From Avena insularis (taxonomy: Eukaryota; Streptophyta; Magnoliopsida; Poales; Poaceae), in assembly GCA_023614405.1 (NCBI GenBank), contig CM042697.1:466532744-466596743 (forward strand): a stretch of DNA of 64,000 nucleotides, in the 5' to 3' direction. A program made the translations under genes and the position numbers. The number at the start of each line of letters is the position of its first letter. Within the stretch, counting starts at the first letter, position 1. The notes beneath the pieces are model-generated. The model made no database searches. It was not told the origin of the DNA and saw only the letters and a list, made by a program, of their open reading frames with translations. Of this stretch, positions 12,035 to 24,192 are shown one piece after another.

Positions 12035-12875
12035 CTGTCTTGTTAGTAGAAGACAGTGAACCTACGAACTATGAGGAAGCGATGATCCCAGACTCGAGAA
12101 ATGGCTAGAAGCCATGAAATCCAATTGGGATCCATGAGTGAAAACCAAGTATGGACTTTGGTGGACCCTCCTAGCGGCCAAAGGCCGTTGAGTGCAAATG
12201 GATTTTCAAGAAGAAAACGGACGGATGGTAATGTTACCGTCTATAAAGCACGGCTTGTCGCGAAGGTTTTCGACAAGTTCAAGGTGTTGACTACGATGAG
12301 ACTTTCTCTCCGTGGCGATGTTTAAGTCCATTTGGATTTTATTAGCAATTGCTGCGTTTCATGATTATGAAATTTGGCGATGGATGTCAAGATTGCTCCT
12401 CAATGGCAACATTGATGAAGAGTTGTATATGATGCAACCCGAAGGTTTTGTCGATCCTAAGGATGCTGATAAAGTATGCAAGCTTGAGCGTTCCATTTAT
12501 GGACTGAAGCAAGCATCTCGGAGTTGGAACCTTCATTTTGATCAAGTGATCAAGAGCTTTGGATTTGTTCCAAATTGCTACGAAGCTTGTATCTACAAGA
12601 AAGTGAGTGGGAGCTCGGTGACATTTCTGGTACTATATGTGGATGACATATTGATTATTGGAAATGACATTAACATGCTTAACAATGTGAAGAGTTATTT
12701 GAACAAGTGTTTTTCAATGAAAGACCTAGGTGAAGCTGCTTATATATTGGGTATCAAGATCTATAGAGATAGACAAAGACGCCTGATAGCTTTAAGCGAG
12801 TACATACCTAGACAAAGTTCGAAAAGGTTCAGAATGGATAAGGCAAAGAAAGGTTCAAGGCCTATGTTGTCGTAA
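12035..12875 (+). pseudogene. Copia reverse transcriptase, multiple frameshifts
   Basis: RNA-dependent DNA polymerase. The N-terminal part (MSENQVWTLVDPPSG, YKARLVAK) is at 12101-12325. The frame then shifts and the core continues as KSIWILLAIAAF, MQPEGFVDPKDADKVCKL and SIYGLKQASRSWN. The catalytic YVDD box is intact at 12637-12648. Around 12370-12400 a pair of small indels scrambles motif A (the family's MDVKTAFLNG region reads MSRLLLNG in the main frame). The frame ends with a TAA at 12873-12875. The protein cannot be made in one piece. Confidence 0.9.
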
Positions 12876-12921
12876 GATATTGAGCAAGGCTCGTGTCCTT
12901 CTGATGAAATGATAGGAAGCT

Positions 12922-13612
12922 ATGAGCAAAGTGCCTTGTGCCTCGGCCATAGGTTCTATCATGTATGCCATGCTGTGTACTAGACCGGATGTGTCCAATG
13001 CTCTTAGTTTGACGAGCAGGTATCAAAGTGATCCAGGAATGGAACACTGGACATCCGTGAAGAACATCCTAAAGTACCTAAATAGGACTAAAGAAATGTT
13101 CTTAGTCTATGGGGGTGATGAACAGCTCGTCGTAAAAGGTTACGTCGATGCTAGTTTCGACACCGACAAGGATGATTCTAAATCTCGGGCGGTGATACGT
13201 TTATATTTTGTATGGAGGAGCTGGAGCTGGAGAAGCTGCAAGCAAAGCGTGATCGCGGGATCTACATGAGAAGCGGAATACATGGCTGCCGAAGCGTCAA
13301 GTGAAGGAGTTTGGATCAAACTTCATCATCGAGCTTGGCGTGGTTCCAAGTGCATTGGACCCACTGGAGATATTGTGTGACAACACTGGCGCCATAGCAC
13401 TTGCTAAGGAACCAAGATATCATCCAAAGACCAAGCATATCAACCGCAAGTTTCATATAATCCGAGATTATATAGCAGATGGAGATCTGAAGATTAGTAA
13501 AGTACATACAGATCTGAATGTCGCAGATCCATTGACTAAACCTCTTCCACGTGTAAAACATGATAAGCACCTCAGTGCCATGGGTGTGAGATTGTTGCCA
13601 AATGTAAACTAG
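12922..13612 (+). pseudogene. Copia RNase H domain, frameshifted
   Basis: RNase H removes template RNA during cDNA synthesis. The first frame (12922-13269) contains IGSIMYAMLCTRPDV, the connection segment, and GYVDASFDTDKDD with a catalytic aspartate. It breaks after VIAGST, where the family continues into the AEYMA motif. Codons for that motif are present just downstream in a shifted frame. The last frame (13301-13612) has ILCDNTGAIALA and KHINRKFHIIRDYI, ending in VADPLTKPLP and a stop at 13610-13612. The purine-rich tract and 3' LTR follow within 30 bases. Confidence 0.9.
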
Positions 13613-13640
13613 ATTATTGACTCTAGTGCAAGTGGGAGAC

Positions 13641-15352
13641 TGTTGGAATTATGCCCTAGAGGCAATAATAAAGATGTTATTATTATAATTCTTGTTCATG
13701 ATAAAGTTTATATTCCATGCTAGAATTGTATTAAGCGGAAACTTTAATACTTGTGTGGTTTGTGAACAACACCGTGTCCCTAGTACGCCTCTATGGACTA
13801 GCTCATTGATTAATGATGGTTAAGGTTTCCTAACCATAGACATGAGTTGTCAATTAATAATGAGATCATATCATTGGGAGAATGATATGATGGGCAGACC
13901 CAAACTAAGCGAAGCAATTAGATCGTGTCATCGTATTCATCTTTGCGTAGCTTTTCCTATGTCAAATATTGTATTCCTTAGACCATGAGATAATACAACT
14001 CCCTGGTATCGAAAGAAAGCTTTGAGGTCATCAAACGTCATCCTATGAGAGGGTGATCATAAAGGTGTCTCTCAGGTGATCGGAAAGTATCTATTGGGTT
14101 GTATGTATCGAGATGGGATTTGTCCCTCCCAAGTCGGAGAGATATACTTCGGGCCCACTCGGTAATCGATATCAACACCGCTTGCAAGCATGTGGTTAAG
14201 GAGTTAATCACAAAGTGATATCGGATTACGGAACGAGTAAAGTACTTGCTGTGAACGAGATTGAACTAGGTATGACGATACCGACGATCAAATCTCGGGC
14301 AAGTAAAATATCGCGAGACGAAGGGAATATATATATGGGATTGATTGAATCCTGGCATCGTGGTTCATACGATATGATCATCTATGAATGTGTGGGAGTC
14401 AATATGGGTTTCTAGACCCCACTGTTGATTATTGATAGAAGATCATGTCTGCATATTCTCAAACCCGCAGGGTCACACACTTAACGTGTCTCGGCGCTAG
14501 GATAGATTGGATAATTGGTTTATGAGTTTTTGTTAGGAGTCTCAGATGGGATCCGGGACATCACGAGAGGTTCCGGAATGGTCCGGAGAATAAGATTCAT
14601 ATAAGGCAGTGCAGTTTTTGGAGTTCGGAATTGTTCCGGGTTAATCGGTATTGTACCGGAAGCTTCTAGAACCTTCCGGAAGGGGACCAACGTGGCCCCA
14701 CCTTCTGGGAGGGGGCATGGGCCTATGAGGGAGTGCCCTGGCCGCATTGGTCCAGGGGCACAAGGCCCCATAGGGCCCAACCGGCCAGCTTGGGTAAAAC
14801 CCTAGATAGACCTTCTAGAAGGGGGGAGGTTTCCTTGCCCCCCACTCCTCCTCCTTTGGCCGCCGGCCTAGGGCTTGGGGGAGGGGTTAGGGCTGCGCCC
14901 ACCCCTCTATATATAAAGGGCTGGGGGCACACCACCCCCTACACCTTCCCCTCCAACCCTAGCCGCCTGCCCTCTCTCCTCCCGACTGCTTGTAGGCGAA
15001 GCCCTGCTGCAGAAATTCTCCACCAATTGCACCGCGCCGTCGCGTTGTAGATCCAACCCATCTCTCCACCATACTTGCTGGACCAAGGAAGGAGGAGACG
15101 TCGAGGTGCTACACGTGTGCATCTCACGGAGGCACCTCCACTTATGGTGCTAGATCGGATCGGATCGCGAGGAGGAGAAGCAAGTACGACTACATCACCC
15201 ATGTTCCGACGAACGTTCCGCTGTGTGAATCTTCAAGGGTATGAAGATCTAATCCAATCTCTCTCGTTGTTTGCATCTCCTAGATTAGATCTTGGCTTCC
15301 CTCTGTTCGCATCCGTAGAAAATTTTGATTTACTATGCCGCGAAACCCTTCA
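13641..15352 (+). repeat. 3' LTR of the Copia element
   Basis: Same termini as the 5' LTR, with GCAAGTGGGAGAC immediately upstream as the polypurine tract and the CTTGC duplication immediately downstream (15353-15357). The TATA box TATATATAAA is at 14908-14917. Confidence 0.95.
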
Positions 15353-15357
15353 CTTGC
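15353..15357. repeat. Target-site duplication, right (CTTGC)
   Basis: Identical to 6765-6769. Gypsy leader sequence resumes after it. Confidence 0.95.
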
Positions 15358-16832
15358 TTGCTCGTATGAGCATGCTCTCACGTATTACGTCATGCCTCTC
15401 AAACACTACAATGCACATTACTGGTTATGTACATCATTTAAGCCCTTTACTTCTATGGATTATCTCTTCTTACTTTTCTCCCTCTTTCTAGTGCTTCCTG
15501 GAATTCTGTCCATGATGACATGAAGTCCGACGACTACCTTCTGGAGTATAAACATCCAGAGGGTGCGCACTCTTGATTAGAAGTACTTAGATTAAGGTTA
15601 GCATTGATAAAAATGACTAGAAAATGCGTGATCTTCCGTGGAATTCTCATGTCCACCATCAAACACACTTTCAAAGTAAGATATATTCTATGTTTTTTCT
15701 TGGTCCAGTCATACCTATAGAGGTAATAACTGTTAGTGCCTTCTTCCAGGTCAACAGGATTGGTATACCCCCATATGGATCATAGGTTCCATGCTAACCG
15801 AACGGGTTTCTACTCCTTTACTAGGATCACATGGTATAGGATTATCCCTGGTTCCAGTGTAAGATTCTACTCCCCATCCATTGTGATTCTAAACTGGAAT
15901 ACTTGGGTTGGATGTTTCCTAAGTTTCCTGTATTACTCTATACTTGTACAAAGTCTACATGTTTCTAAAGCCCATTCTAATAATAGGCATAGGTTTCAGA
16001 CTATGGTCCTTCAAACTGACTATACTCTATACTATGTTTCTAAAGGCTGACCTAAAATGCCTAGCTTCTCTATCTGACTCCTTTTTGCATTCAATTGCTT
16101 TAGTAGGATCAACATAATCCTCAAGGTTGTGTCCAACTCCTAGACTAGAACCTTATGTGTGTCATGGTAGGTTTTGAGTAATGTCCTTCTATGACCTATG
16201 TATTCGGCAGATCCAGTAGATTCGGTCTGCACAAATGCAGCATGATCCAACTTAAGTTCCGAATTTATGGAATCTTAAGGTATAGTAGTAAGATTACTAC
16301 CTACCAATTTCCTTGGATTCTTGTTTCCGAAGCCTAATTATTGCTTCTAGAGCTGCAATTTGATACGCCGCCGCCCTACATCTCATCTTCCCTGATGACA
16401 TTACTTCTCTCATCCTCATCTATTTTGGTAAGATAAGCACTATACGGTACTTGACTAATACTTTCCTATAATGGAAACTATAAACCTTGATGAAAAGTCG
16501 AGATTTGTAATTCCGTATTCCATAGAAGTTGTCTCAAAAGATCTGTCTAATCACCTACACAGTCCTATATATCACTTGAGCATTTCGGTTTGAATACCGA
16601 GATGTCATTCCTCACTTTAGATATGAGATTATAATTGGTCCTACTAGGTATTAACTTGTTATTATTATTATTATCCAATTGCATCATAATAAAGAATTAT
16701 CGCACTAGAAACATGACAATGTAATTCTCAAGTGAATACTCATCATATTTCTAGAGAACTCTTTACCGTTGCTACATACTTCCTACAAGTTCTACCCATT
16801 TAATAGGTTTCCAACCTAAGGTCAAAGCTTTT
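15358..16832 (-). other. Untranslated leader of the long-LTR Gypsy element
   Basis: About 1.5 kb between the PBS and the Copia insertion, continuing at 6764-6469 up to the gag start. Only short random frames occur on either strand. I see no second gene here. Confidence 0.65.
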
Positions 16833-16845
16833 GCTCTGATACTAG
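16833..16845 (-). other. Primer-binding site of the long-LTR Gypsy element
   Basis: The minus strand reads CTAGTATCAGAGC, close to the initiator tRNA-Met complement TGGTATCAGAGC, two to three bases from the LTR end. It fixes both the element's orientation and the inner LTR boundary. Confidence 0.7.
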
Positions 16846-16846
16846 T

Positions 16847-19800
16847 TGCGGTGACCCAGCATACCACTTCATGATGTAGTATACTATAGTCGTAGACATA
16901 ACACTCACGGAGTACCATTCCGCAAATATTATATCCTCAGAGTGGTACAACAGAAACAAAGCGAGTCCACAACATACATTATCATTATTACAACCAGAAA
17001 TTACATGACGAATTTGAGATCCTCCTAGGTCCATAGAGGTATCCCGATGACTCAGGCTAAACTATAATAACTCGGAGAACAAGATAAAGAAGCAAACTAA
17101 ACTTTAAGGTTTATACGAGATTTAATATAGATAGAGGATAGAGATCTATGCTACTGGACTAGATCACTATATATGATACATCTACACTTCAGATACGTCG
17201 GTCTCCATTCCATAGATGTTTTCGTAATTGTTCCCTTCGACGCTTTCGGATACTTATGGTTCTTCATAGCGGAATTCTTCTTGGTCGTCAATTGGATATA
17301 GTATTTCCTCTTCCTGATCTTTAATGTCTTCAGAATCTATCAAGGGTTAAGAAGATACGTTGAGTACGAGCGTACTCAGCAAGTTCACTAATAAGGAGTG
17401 TTTGATGCACTATATCTATAGCCACAGACCACAGGTCATAGGCAATGCAGGTTTTTGTAAACATTTCTTCAAAGGTTGCTTTTTTTTCTGAAAAGCTATG
17501 TCCGTCAGCTTTCATAGGTTTACCATAACTTTCATGGAGTTCTTTCCTGCAGCGTTCGCAGCTCCTTCCCGGAACATGGAGTAAAAAGTTATAGTTTTTT
17601 ACTCTGCAGAGGTGCGTCACTTTACCCATGAGAGATCAAATCTTTGATGCACAACCGGGCAATCTTTTCCGTCCACACTTCCTATGGTGTGGGGCCCAGT
17701 AGATGATCCAAGCCAATCACTGTCCTTCTCCGTGACCCCGCATACACCGCAATTGTTGTATGCCCAAACTCAAGGTAGACCTTTCCCCGTATAAAACAGC
17801 TATACCTTAGTTGGATACACACAACAACCATTAACACTAGTAATCTGTCTTTTGTAAGCCCAGATCCACGATAGACCTTTCCCCATATTAAACGGCTATA
17901 CCCATGAACTGCAACTCACAAATGCCCAGAACAGTGTCCAATGCATGTGAAAGGGAGCCGATCCAGCTGACTTCTCCGTCCCATTCCAAATCTCATGGTT
18001 AACGCGTAATATACGGCGCGAGAATCACTGGCGACATTGGTTGTTAAGTCCTAGATGATACATTCCTATGCAGTGGTATTCCAACTGCCAGATTTAATAG
18101 ATTAGCTGATCATCCTGGATCACCAATAGTTCACTTTAATTATGAAAATAGGGTTTTCGACCTTTTTGAAATGCAGGTGATGACAACACTGGATTTGCAA
18201 AATACTTTACAGAAAAATAATCAAAGGACATGAGCAAGTGTGAACTTGCCTGAATATAGCGAAGTATTGCAATTGATTGTCTTGACTTGACCCTGGACCT
18301 CGGGTTCTACAAAAATATCATCATTGCCCAGTAAGGACAATGTTTAAAGAAGCAATATGCTGTTATGCATAAGTAATGAGATGCATAATGCAAACTCCCC
18401 AAGTAATTCCTCAATCATTACCAGTGAGATGGACTTAGACGATTTATTTAAGATTTGATTTATTTTAAGTTTACTTCATAAAAGGATAAACACATAAAAT
18501 ATAAAGAGTAAAGTACAATCATAATATAATTCTAAGGTTCCATGATACTATGTACTTATTACAAAGTTCATGTTTTAAGTTGCTATGGCTTTAAAGAAAT
18601 GATATAGTGTTTCTTTTGAAGTGGAAAAAGAATAACATTTGAAGAAAATATTATTTATGTTAAATTATTCAACTCTCGAGATTCATAGGATTGAAGCTAT
18701 GGTTTTGTAATAAGGTTTAAATGATTCTGAGTCATTATATATCTAGCTTAGGATATCTCAGACCAAAGTAAACTATAAAAATGTAATTGGTCTTGAGATA
18801 TAACATTTGTAGCATTATTAATTATTAGGGTTTTTCATAATCATAATTAAAAACGAAATCTTATAATTATGGAACTTTGTTTTAAAGATGTAGATTTAGC
18901 ATGTGTACTATTTATGCAACCGGTGCAGCCGCTCGCCGGTGTGGAAAACAAGATTGTGCCTGAGTTATCCCGGTGGTAGTAAGCTATGTGGAAAACACAG
19001 AATTTCCTGATACTACTCTGTTTATTGTCACTACTATATGTAAATGCATGTATACTTGATTCCTAATCTGGTTGTTAGGAAGATGATAAATCATATTTGG
19101 AGGGCTTTTACTAAATGGTTATTTAGTTATAAAAGCATCTAGTGGTTGTTTCTATGTTGTGTGCCACTGTGGTGCCTTCTTCTAGATTGAGCACAGTGGT
19201 AAACAATATAGCAGCCATTTAGGAGGCTTGAATGCCTTGCAAAGAATCTAAATTTAGCTTATATATAAGTAAGTGGCTATTTATTCTGTCAAGATGATAG
19301 TAAGAATTTATATGATTTCTAGCTGTTGTAAGCTAGGAAAATGATTATGTGGTGATGATTTCTTGTACTGTGTAGATTCAATAGTGGAATGCCATTGTGA
19401 TGCCTTCTTTAGGATGGAACACGGTGATTTTCCACTAATGGATATGCTAGACTTGCCAAGTAGGTGTGGAAAAATGATATCCTCTAGTTTGGATGATCTA
19501 GATATAAAATATTAATATGTGATCTTGGTCAATGATGTATAAAACCGAGACTTAGATCTTTGAATGGATGAAATGATTCCTGTTGACCCTCACTTAGGAA
19601 AATGATTTAGATTGCTTAAGATTTTATAAAGTTGATGCTTTGATTTATTGGCTATGTCCTATATGCAAGATTTGTAGCCTTTGTAGATGATCTAGCTGCT
19701 GTGGTACCTCTCTAGAGGATGCATAGTTGTCTAGATCAACTATATGATCTGCTAAAATATACTTGACTAGGATTTAGTCCAACCCTTGCCTATGATGTGG

Positions 19801-21213
19801 TTCTGAGGACAGATGTAAAATAAGAACAAATACTTGTTGGCTTTTAACAGCTCTGGGATGAACTTGGTGTAGCACTTCTACACTATACTGAGAGCTCCCT
19901 CTTACCCAAAATCCATCTTGGGAACAGAAAATAGGAGAACAATTGATATTAAATATTTTGGTTGTCTTAGAGAGGAACATCAACCTGATGTTGAGCAATA
20001 TATGCTGATGCTTGGTGTGTCTTAAATTGATCTTGAGTAGCTCTTCCTGATTGTTGTGGTTTTGATCTTGTTGACCTTCTCCTCCCTTATCTGCTACTGG
20101 CCTCCTTCTTGATATTCTCCTCCTCCTCCTGATATTTTTTGTTCCTGACCTACATCTAGAGCTAATGGAGGAACTATGGCCTGGTGGTGTGTGTGTGAAA
20201 GATATGCTAGCAGCCCTGCTACGGCTGGTGTTGTCTCTCCATGTGCTGCTCTCTTGTGGTGCTGACATCACACATAGTTGCATGTGTGTGTGAGCTATGT
20301 GTTTGCTTTCTGTGATGTTATGGATCAGATCAAGTTAAAATATTTTGATATTTGCTGATGGTTTTACTATTTGACTTTTACCTTTTACTAAATTGGTGAA
20401 ACTTGCCCCTCTACCTGTGAGGTTGTACTGAGGCAAATAATATACTGATAACATCAGATACTCCTTTGGTGAAACTTGCTCCCATTTTAATATGCTCAAT
20501 GATGTGACAAGAAATGCATCACATTGCATTACTGAGAGTAATTCTAACCCCCCAAACTCCTTTATACTATATTTTGTTTACTTTATGCTTTTACAGGAAC
20601 AAGATCAGGAAATGAGAAGATGTAAAGACGAAGATTAGTTCTAGAATTTTCCTTTTATCCCATTTTTTGTAATTTCCTTTTCTGTCTGTCAATAATGCAA
20701 AGATACTGTAATATATTAATTTATCTTATTATAATTGTATCCATCTCTTATTATTCCTTATTGTAAAAGGATAATGTAATTTATGTATATATTCTTTTAA
20801 TAAAGATTTCTTCTGTTTGTTTAATTCTTGTAATTCATTTTCCATTTTCTTTATTCACTTATTTGTTTCATTGTAATATTCCTTTATTTTTTTATTGTAA
20901 AAGAACATTGTAATGTTGGATTTTAATAATCTTTATACTTTTATTTATAGTACTTGTATTTGTATTATTGTGAATAATTATTTATAAATCAAATCCCCCC
21001 CCCCTCATAACTCCAGAAAACAATAGAGGTCATGTCAAAATTCATCTCACTCCCCTTCTAATGACACTAAACCTAATTCATCGGAGTGAGAATTCTGATC
21101 ACTCTAGTCTTTTATTTTGGCGAAAACTTTACCTGAATTTTCAGATGCATGCATGCAGATGCAGAAAATCCTAAATCTACCCTTCATTTAGTCCTAAATG
21201 TTGGGATGTTACA
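16847..21213 (-). repeat. 5' LTR of the long-LTR Gypsy element (4.37 kb)
   Basis: On the plus strand it runs from TGCGGTGACCC to GGGATGTTACA, giving a minus-strand LTR from TGTAACATCCC to GGGTCACCGCA. The last 1.2 kb matches the partial 3' LTR at 3883-5173. A short internal direct repeat (AGACCTTTCCCC, then AACGGCTATACC-like) occurs near 17777 and 17872. Poly-T and poly-C tracts (for example 20996-21003) vary between copies. No protein-coding frame is credible in it. Confidence 0.8.
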
Positions 21214-21596
21214 CCTTCATGGCCTTGGTGGCAACCACGGTGGTTGGGGCATGCCTCCATGGTAGGCTAGGTGTTTGGTGGCTACGTTTTTCGATTTTGG
21301 TGGGAAGTGGAAGGTGGTGGAATGTTTTTTAGCCACTGGCTGGCAGACCATGGGACGAAAAGAGGAGGAGAGGAGAATTCCATGCCTGGACACACATTGT
21401 TTGAGTCGATACAAAGTCAACCCAAATTTAGGATCAAAATGGATCATTGCAGAACGGTCCTAGATGCTTGGTCCATTTATCAAAAATTGCCGGTTCGAAC
21501 AGCCGATGGTCGAATGGGTCAGCCTGGTGGGATGCCCTTACTTAGAAGATCATGGTATATCTTAGAGCTAAATACAGTAGCGGTTCTTGTACTAGT
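21214..21596. other. Unassigned flank of the Gypsy nest
   Basis: Low-copy-looking sequence with overlapping short frames on both strands. None shows a recognisable domain or codon signature. I see no gene. Confidence 0.4.
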
Positions 21597-22155
21597 GCGA
21601 CTCGATTTAGTCCCCCTACTCACAATTTGCAGAATTTTAGACGTATAATTGCCAACTAGACTCTATTTAGTCATAAATTGTATTTGCCATCGAATTTGAG
21701 CTGGCGTGGACAATAGTGGACAACACGTGGATGTTGGTGCCACTTGCAGGAGAGCAGATGTTCCTAAAATTCTATTCGAGCGTGGGAAAAAGGAGGCAAT
21801 AAAGAGGGAGACGCGCATAGGCAATGGAGTCGGCGATGGCTCAACCGAAACGTGTTGTGACTATTTAAGGAAGGGAGATGGCGTCGATGCGATATCGACG
21901 GTCGCATTGATCGCGACGTCGATGCCTCCATCCACCGTCACAAAGGGGAACTGCCACCTTGTTTCGGTAGGTCTGTGCTCACCTCGAATCATCCGCATGC
22001 GTTTTGCAGGATAACTACTTTCCTACAAGTGGGACCCACGTTCACCTGTCGTGGCGTCGGTACAAATTCGATAGCAAACATGATTTAGAACTAATCTAAA
22101 TCCATCAGCAATTAGACGGCTATTTTTGTAAATTATATACTACAAGGACTATCGT
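21597..22155. mobile_element. Candidate non-autonomous TIR DNA transposon
   Basis: The arms 21604-21708 and 22050-22155 are imperfect inverted repeats of about 100 bp. For example TATAATTGCC...TTTGCCATCGAATTTG on the left pairs with TCTAATTGCT...TTTGCTATCGAATTTG read from the right on the minus strand. The GC-richer interior has no recognisable transposase. Exact ends and a target duplication could not be fixed by eye, so superfamily assignment is open; a Mutator-like element is possible. Confidence 0.5.
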
Positions 22156-23448
22156 GCGTGCCCCCAGACGCACAGCTTTACCCGCGATTTCGGTAAGAAT
22201 GATAGTACGTTCTTCCTGTCGGTTCTTCGCGTGTTTCCTACCAAAGACGATGTTGAACCACCTGTCCTGCTCTCCCATGTCAGGTCAGAATCTCCATTAA
22301 TGCAGTACTTGTCGGAGCAGTACGTAATCCGCTCCTATCTAGCGACGTGAGACACGCTGGAACTTTCTAGCGGCTCTGATTGGCCGGTCGGCGATCGAGA
22401 AGTCTAAGCCTTTCGGGTGTGTTTATTTATATTCTCCAGTAATCTAGCCTGAAGTCCGAACAATCCTGCAGAGCCGTTCTCTTCTCCGTCCAATAAAATT
22501 CAGGCACAGGGCACATGCGCGAATAGTTTTATATATCCACAACCCTATATAGGCGACGCTTCTCGACCGATCTGCATGTAGATCGCGATGAGCTCAAACG
22601 GTATCTCTCTCGATCCTTTGACTAAACATAGCTAAATTTCCTGTTCCATCGATTTGATTAGTAGGGATTTCTCAGTCTATACTACGTGCTCCGTGGAATC
22701 AAGTCGCCGGCCGGTCGTGGGCTTTGAACATGTACTTAATCACGCGTGCCTAACTCGGTTAATTAGTTAATTGCTGCCTTGATCCCAGGCTGCTACTAGC
22801 TTGCAAGGATGCGCGCGATCGATCCAGACCGAGAACACAGCGGTGCAGTAGCACTATCGTGCCTGGCCGGCCGGCCGTGGAATGTTCCTCTTCCTCGCGT
22901 GCGCGTGTAGCAGACATGCACACCGGTCGGTCGATCGGTCAGCCAGTCCTATTGGAAAAAATAGACTAACCATTGACCGTGCTACTAACAAATAAATTAC
23001 CTTCGTCAAATCCCAGTAGATCCTGGTGGGATTTAATTAGAAGTAGACGATCGATGGTGATCGAGCAGGAGGAACCGTGTGCGGCTAGCAAGGGAGAGGT
23101 TAGACCGATCTCGAACACTGTGTAGTTTTCTCGTGCGAATGGTTTTCAATGCATGCTGCGTTCTCCAATTCCATTCTCGCAAGCAACACAGCGCAAGGTC
23201 CCCAAGGTTGACAGGACACGAGCTAATTAAGGGGTGGACCAAAAGCTTGAAGCTGCTATATATATATTCAACTAGCTAGTAGTTACGCTGTCGCCTATCG
23301 CTCAGCTCAAAAATTCGTTTCCTGAACGATCATAGGATACAGTATATGATCCTAAATGAGAAAATGTAACGAGTTTCCTCCTAGGCTCGTTAAACTTTGT
23401 CTGCATTGTTGCGGCGTGCACCAACATAACTATGAGAGTACTCCGGCA
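22156..23448. other. Low-copy intergenic DNA with promoter-like patches
   Basis: GC-moderate sequence. TATATATCC and CTATATAGG occur near 22530-22550, followed by an ATG at about 22588. The frame after it is short and no exon continuation is convincing. I annotate no gene here. Confidence 0.4.
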
Positions 23449-23540
23449 CCAACATTTCTTGCATTGGGTTGATGATAGATCATACTAGTGTAATGATGTT
23501 GCTGGTTTAACATGATTTAATGTTTATCTAGTCAACATGA

Positions 23541-23549
23541 TAAAAACAA
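23541..23549. repeat. Target-site duplication of the Mutator-type MITE (left)
   Basis: TAAAAACAA, repeated exactly at 23974-23982. A 9-bp duplication is the hallmark of Mutator-like transposition. Confidence 0.9.
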
Positions 23550-23973
23550 GAGTGAATTCCACTATTTACCCCCTAATTATACATTTGTGACACTAATTAC
23601 CTCGTCGAATCAAAATTCATCTAGAATACCCCTTTTAGAAGCTTTGGACCATCTCTTTTTTATGTGTGTCTGTTGTGTAAGGCGTGAAGTGATGACTGAG
23701 GTTCGGAAATATCAAAATGATGAAAAGAAATTGGACAACTGGATATGAGAAGTCTGGACATGATTGTCGATGGCAAGCTCCGACCGTTATACATTTTTTC
23801 GCGCCACATTGATGTAACATGTCGGTCCTATGTAACAAAAACAAGAAAAATACTAAACTAGGGTAAAACTATGTTTAAAGTCTCCTAATTGAGACATTTA
23901 GGTAAAAGTTTCACTAAATGGGGTAATATGTGTCACAAATGCACAACTACAGGGTAAAAACTGGAATTCACTC
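23550..23973. mobile_element. Mutator-like MITE (424 bp)
   Basis: Its ends are inverted repeats, GAGTGAATTCCA on the left and TGGAATTCACTC on the right. Similarity extends inward about 50 bp (ATTTACCC, CATTTGTGACAC, ATTACC on both arms). It is flanked by a perfect 9-bp duplication. The interior has no transposase frame, so it is non-autonomous. It sits inside one copy of a diverged local duplication (about 23449-24120 versus 24786-25190). Confidence 0.9.
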
Positions 23974-24175
23974 TAAAAACAAAGCCAAACTTGGGATTTT
24001 AGAGATCCGAGAAGTGATAAAATTGTTCTTTTCCTAATGGTAACAAGTTTGAAGAATTCGAATTGGCTCACTATGCCCTTGACGATGTATAAAAGTGACA
24101 TGGATCTGTTTGCCTTATCAAACACCGATGAACCACCACAGATAGCCAAAAAAATACAGGCAGGAGAGCGGGGCC

Positions 24176-24192
24176 GGGGGGGGGGGGGGGGG
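24176..24192 (+). repeat. Poly-G run (17)
   Basis: Uninterrupted G run after GGGGCC. It could be a real homopolymer or a collapsed/expanded assembly tract. Confidence 0.8.

Larger units (their letters stand above)
6770..15352 (+). mobile_element. Full-length Angela/BARE/WIS-type Copia retrotransposon
   Basis: An 8.58-kb element with LTRs of 1706 bp (6770-8475) and 1712 bp (13641-15352), both running TGTTGGAATTATGCCC to AACCCTTCA. It has a primer-binding site TGGTATCAGAGC at 8477-8488, a purine-rich tract (GCAAGTGGGAGAC) ending at 13640, and a perfect CTTGC target duplication. The interior order is gag, protease, integrase, reverse transcriptase, RNase H, which is the Copia order. Every coding block is broken by stops or frameshifts, so the element is structurally complete but cannot encode its own proteins. 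The LTR start and PBS are diagnostic of the Angela/BARE/WIS lineage in wheat and barley. Confidence 0.95.
3883..21213 (-). mobile_element. Long-LTR, gag-only (pol-less) Gypsy retrotransposon, interrupted by two insertions
   Basis: In minus-strand order: 5' LTR 21213-16847, primer-binding site 16845-16833, leader (16832-15358, then 6764-6469), gag 6468-5419, polypurine tract 5189-5174, and 3' LTR from 5173 down to 3883, where another Gypsy LTR interrupts it. The remainder lies outside the window. Removing the Copia insertion leaves an interior of about 3.1 kb, with only about 245 bp between the gag stop and the polypurine tract, so protease, reverse transcriptase, RNase H and integrase are all absent. 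The LTR is about 4.37 kb. This is a non-autonomous design that must use enzymes from a related element. The size ratio recalls Triticeae LARD/Sukkula-type elements, but the readable gag differs from the non-coding LARD description. The flank 21214-21218 (CCTTC) is one half of a target duplication whose partner is outside the window. Confidence 0.75.

Noticed and set aside
22520..22620. Possible gene start (TATATA, CTATATAGG and an ATG near 22588)
   Set aside because: The frame after the ATG is short and no downstream exon with recognisable protein follows.
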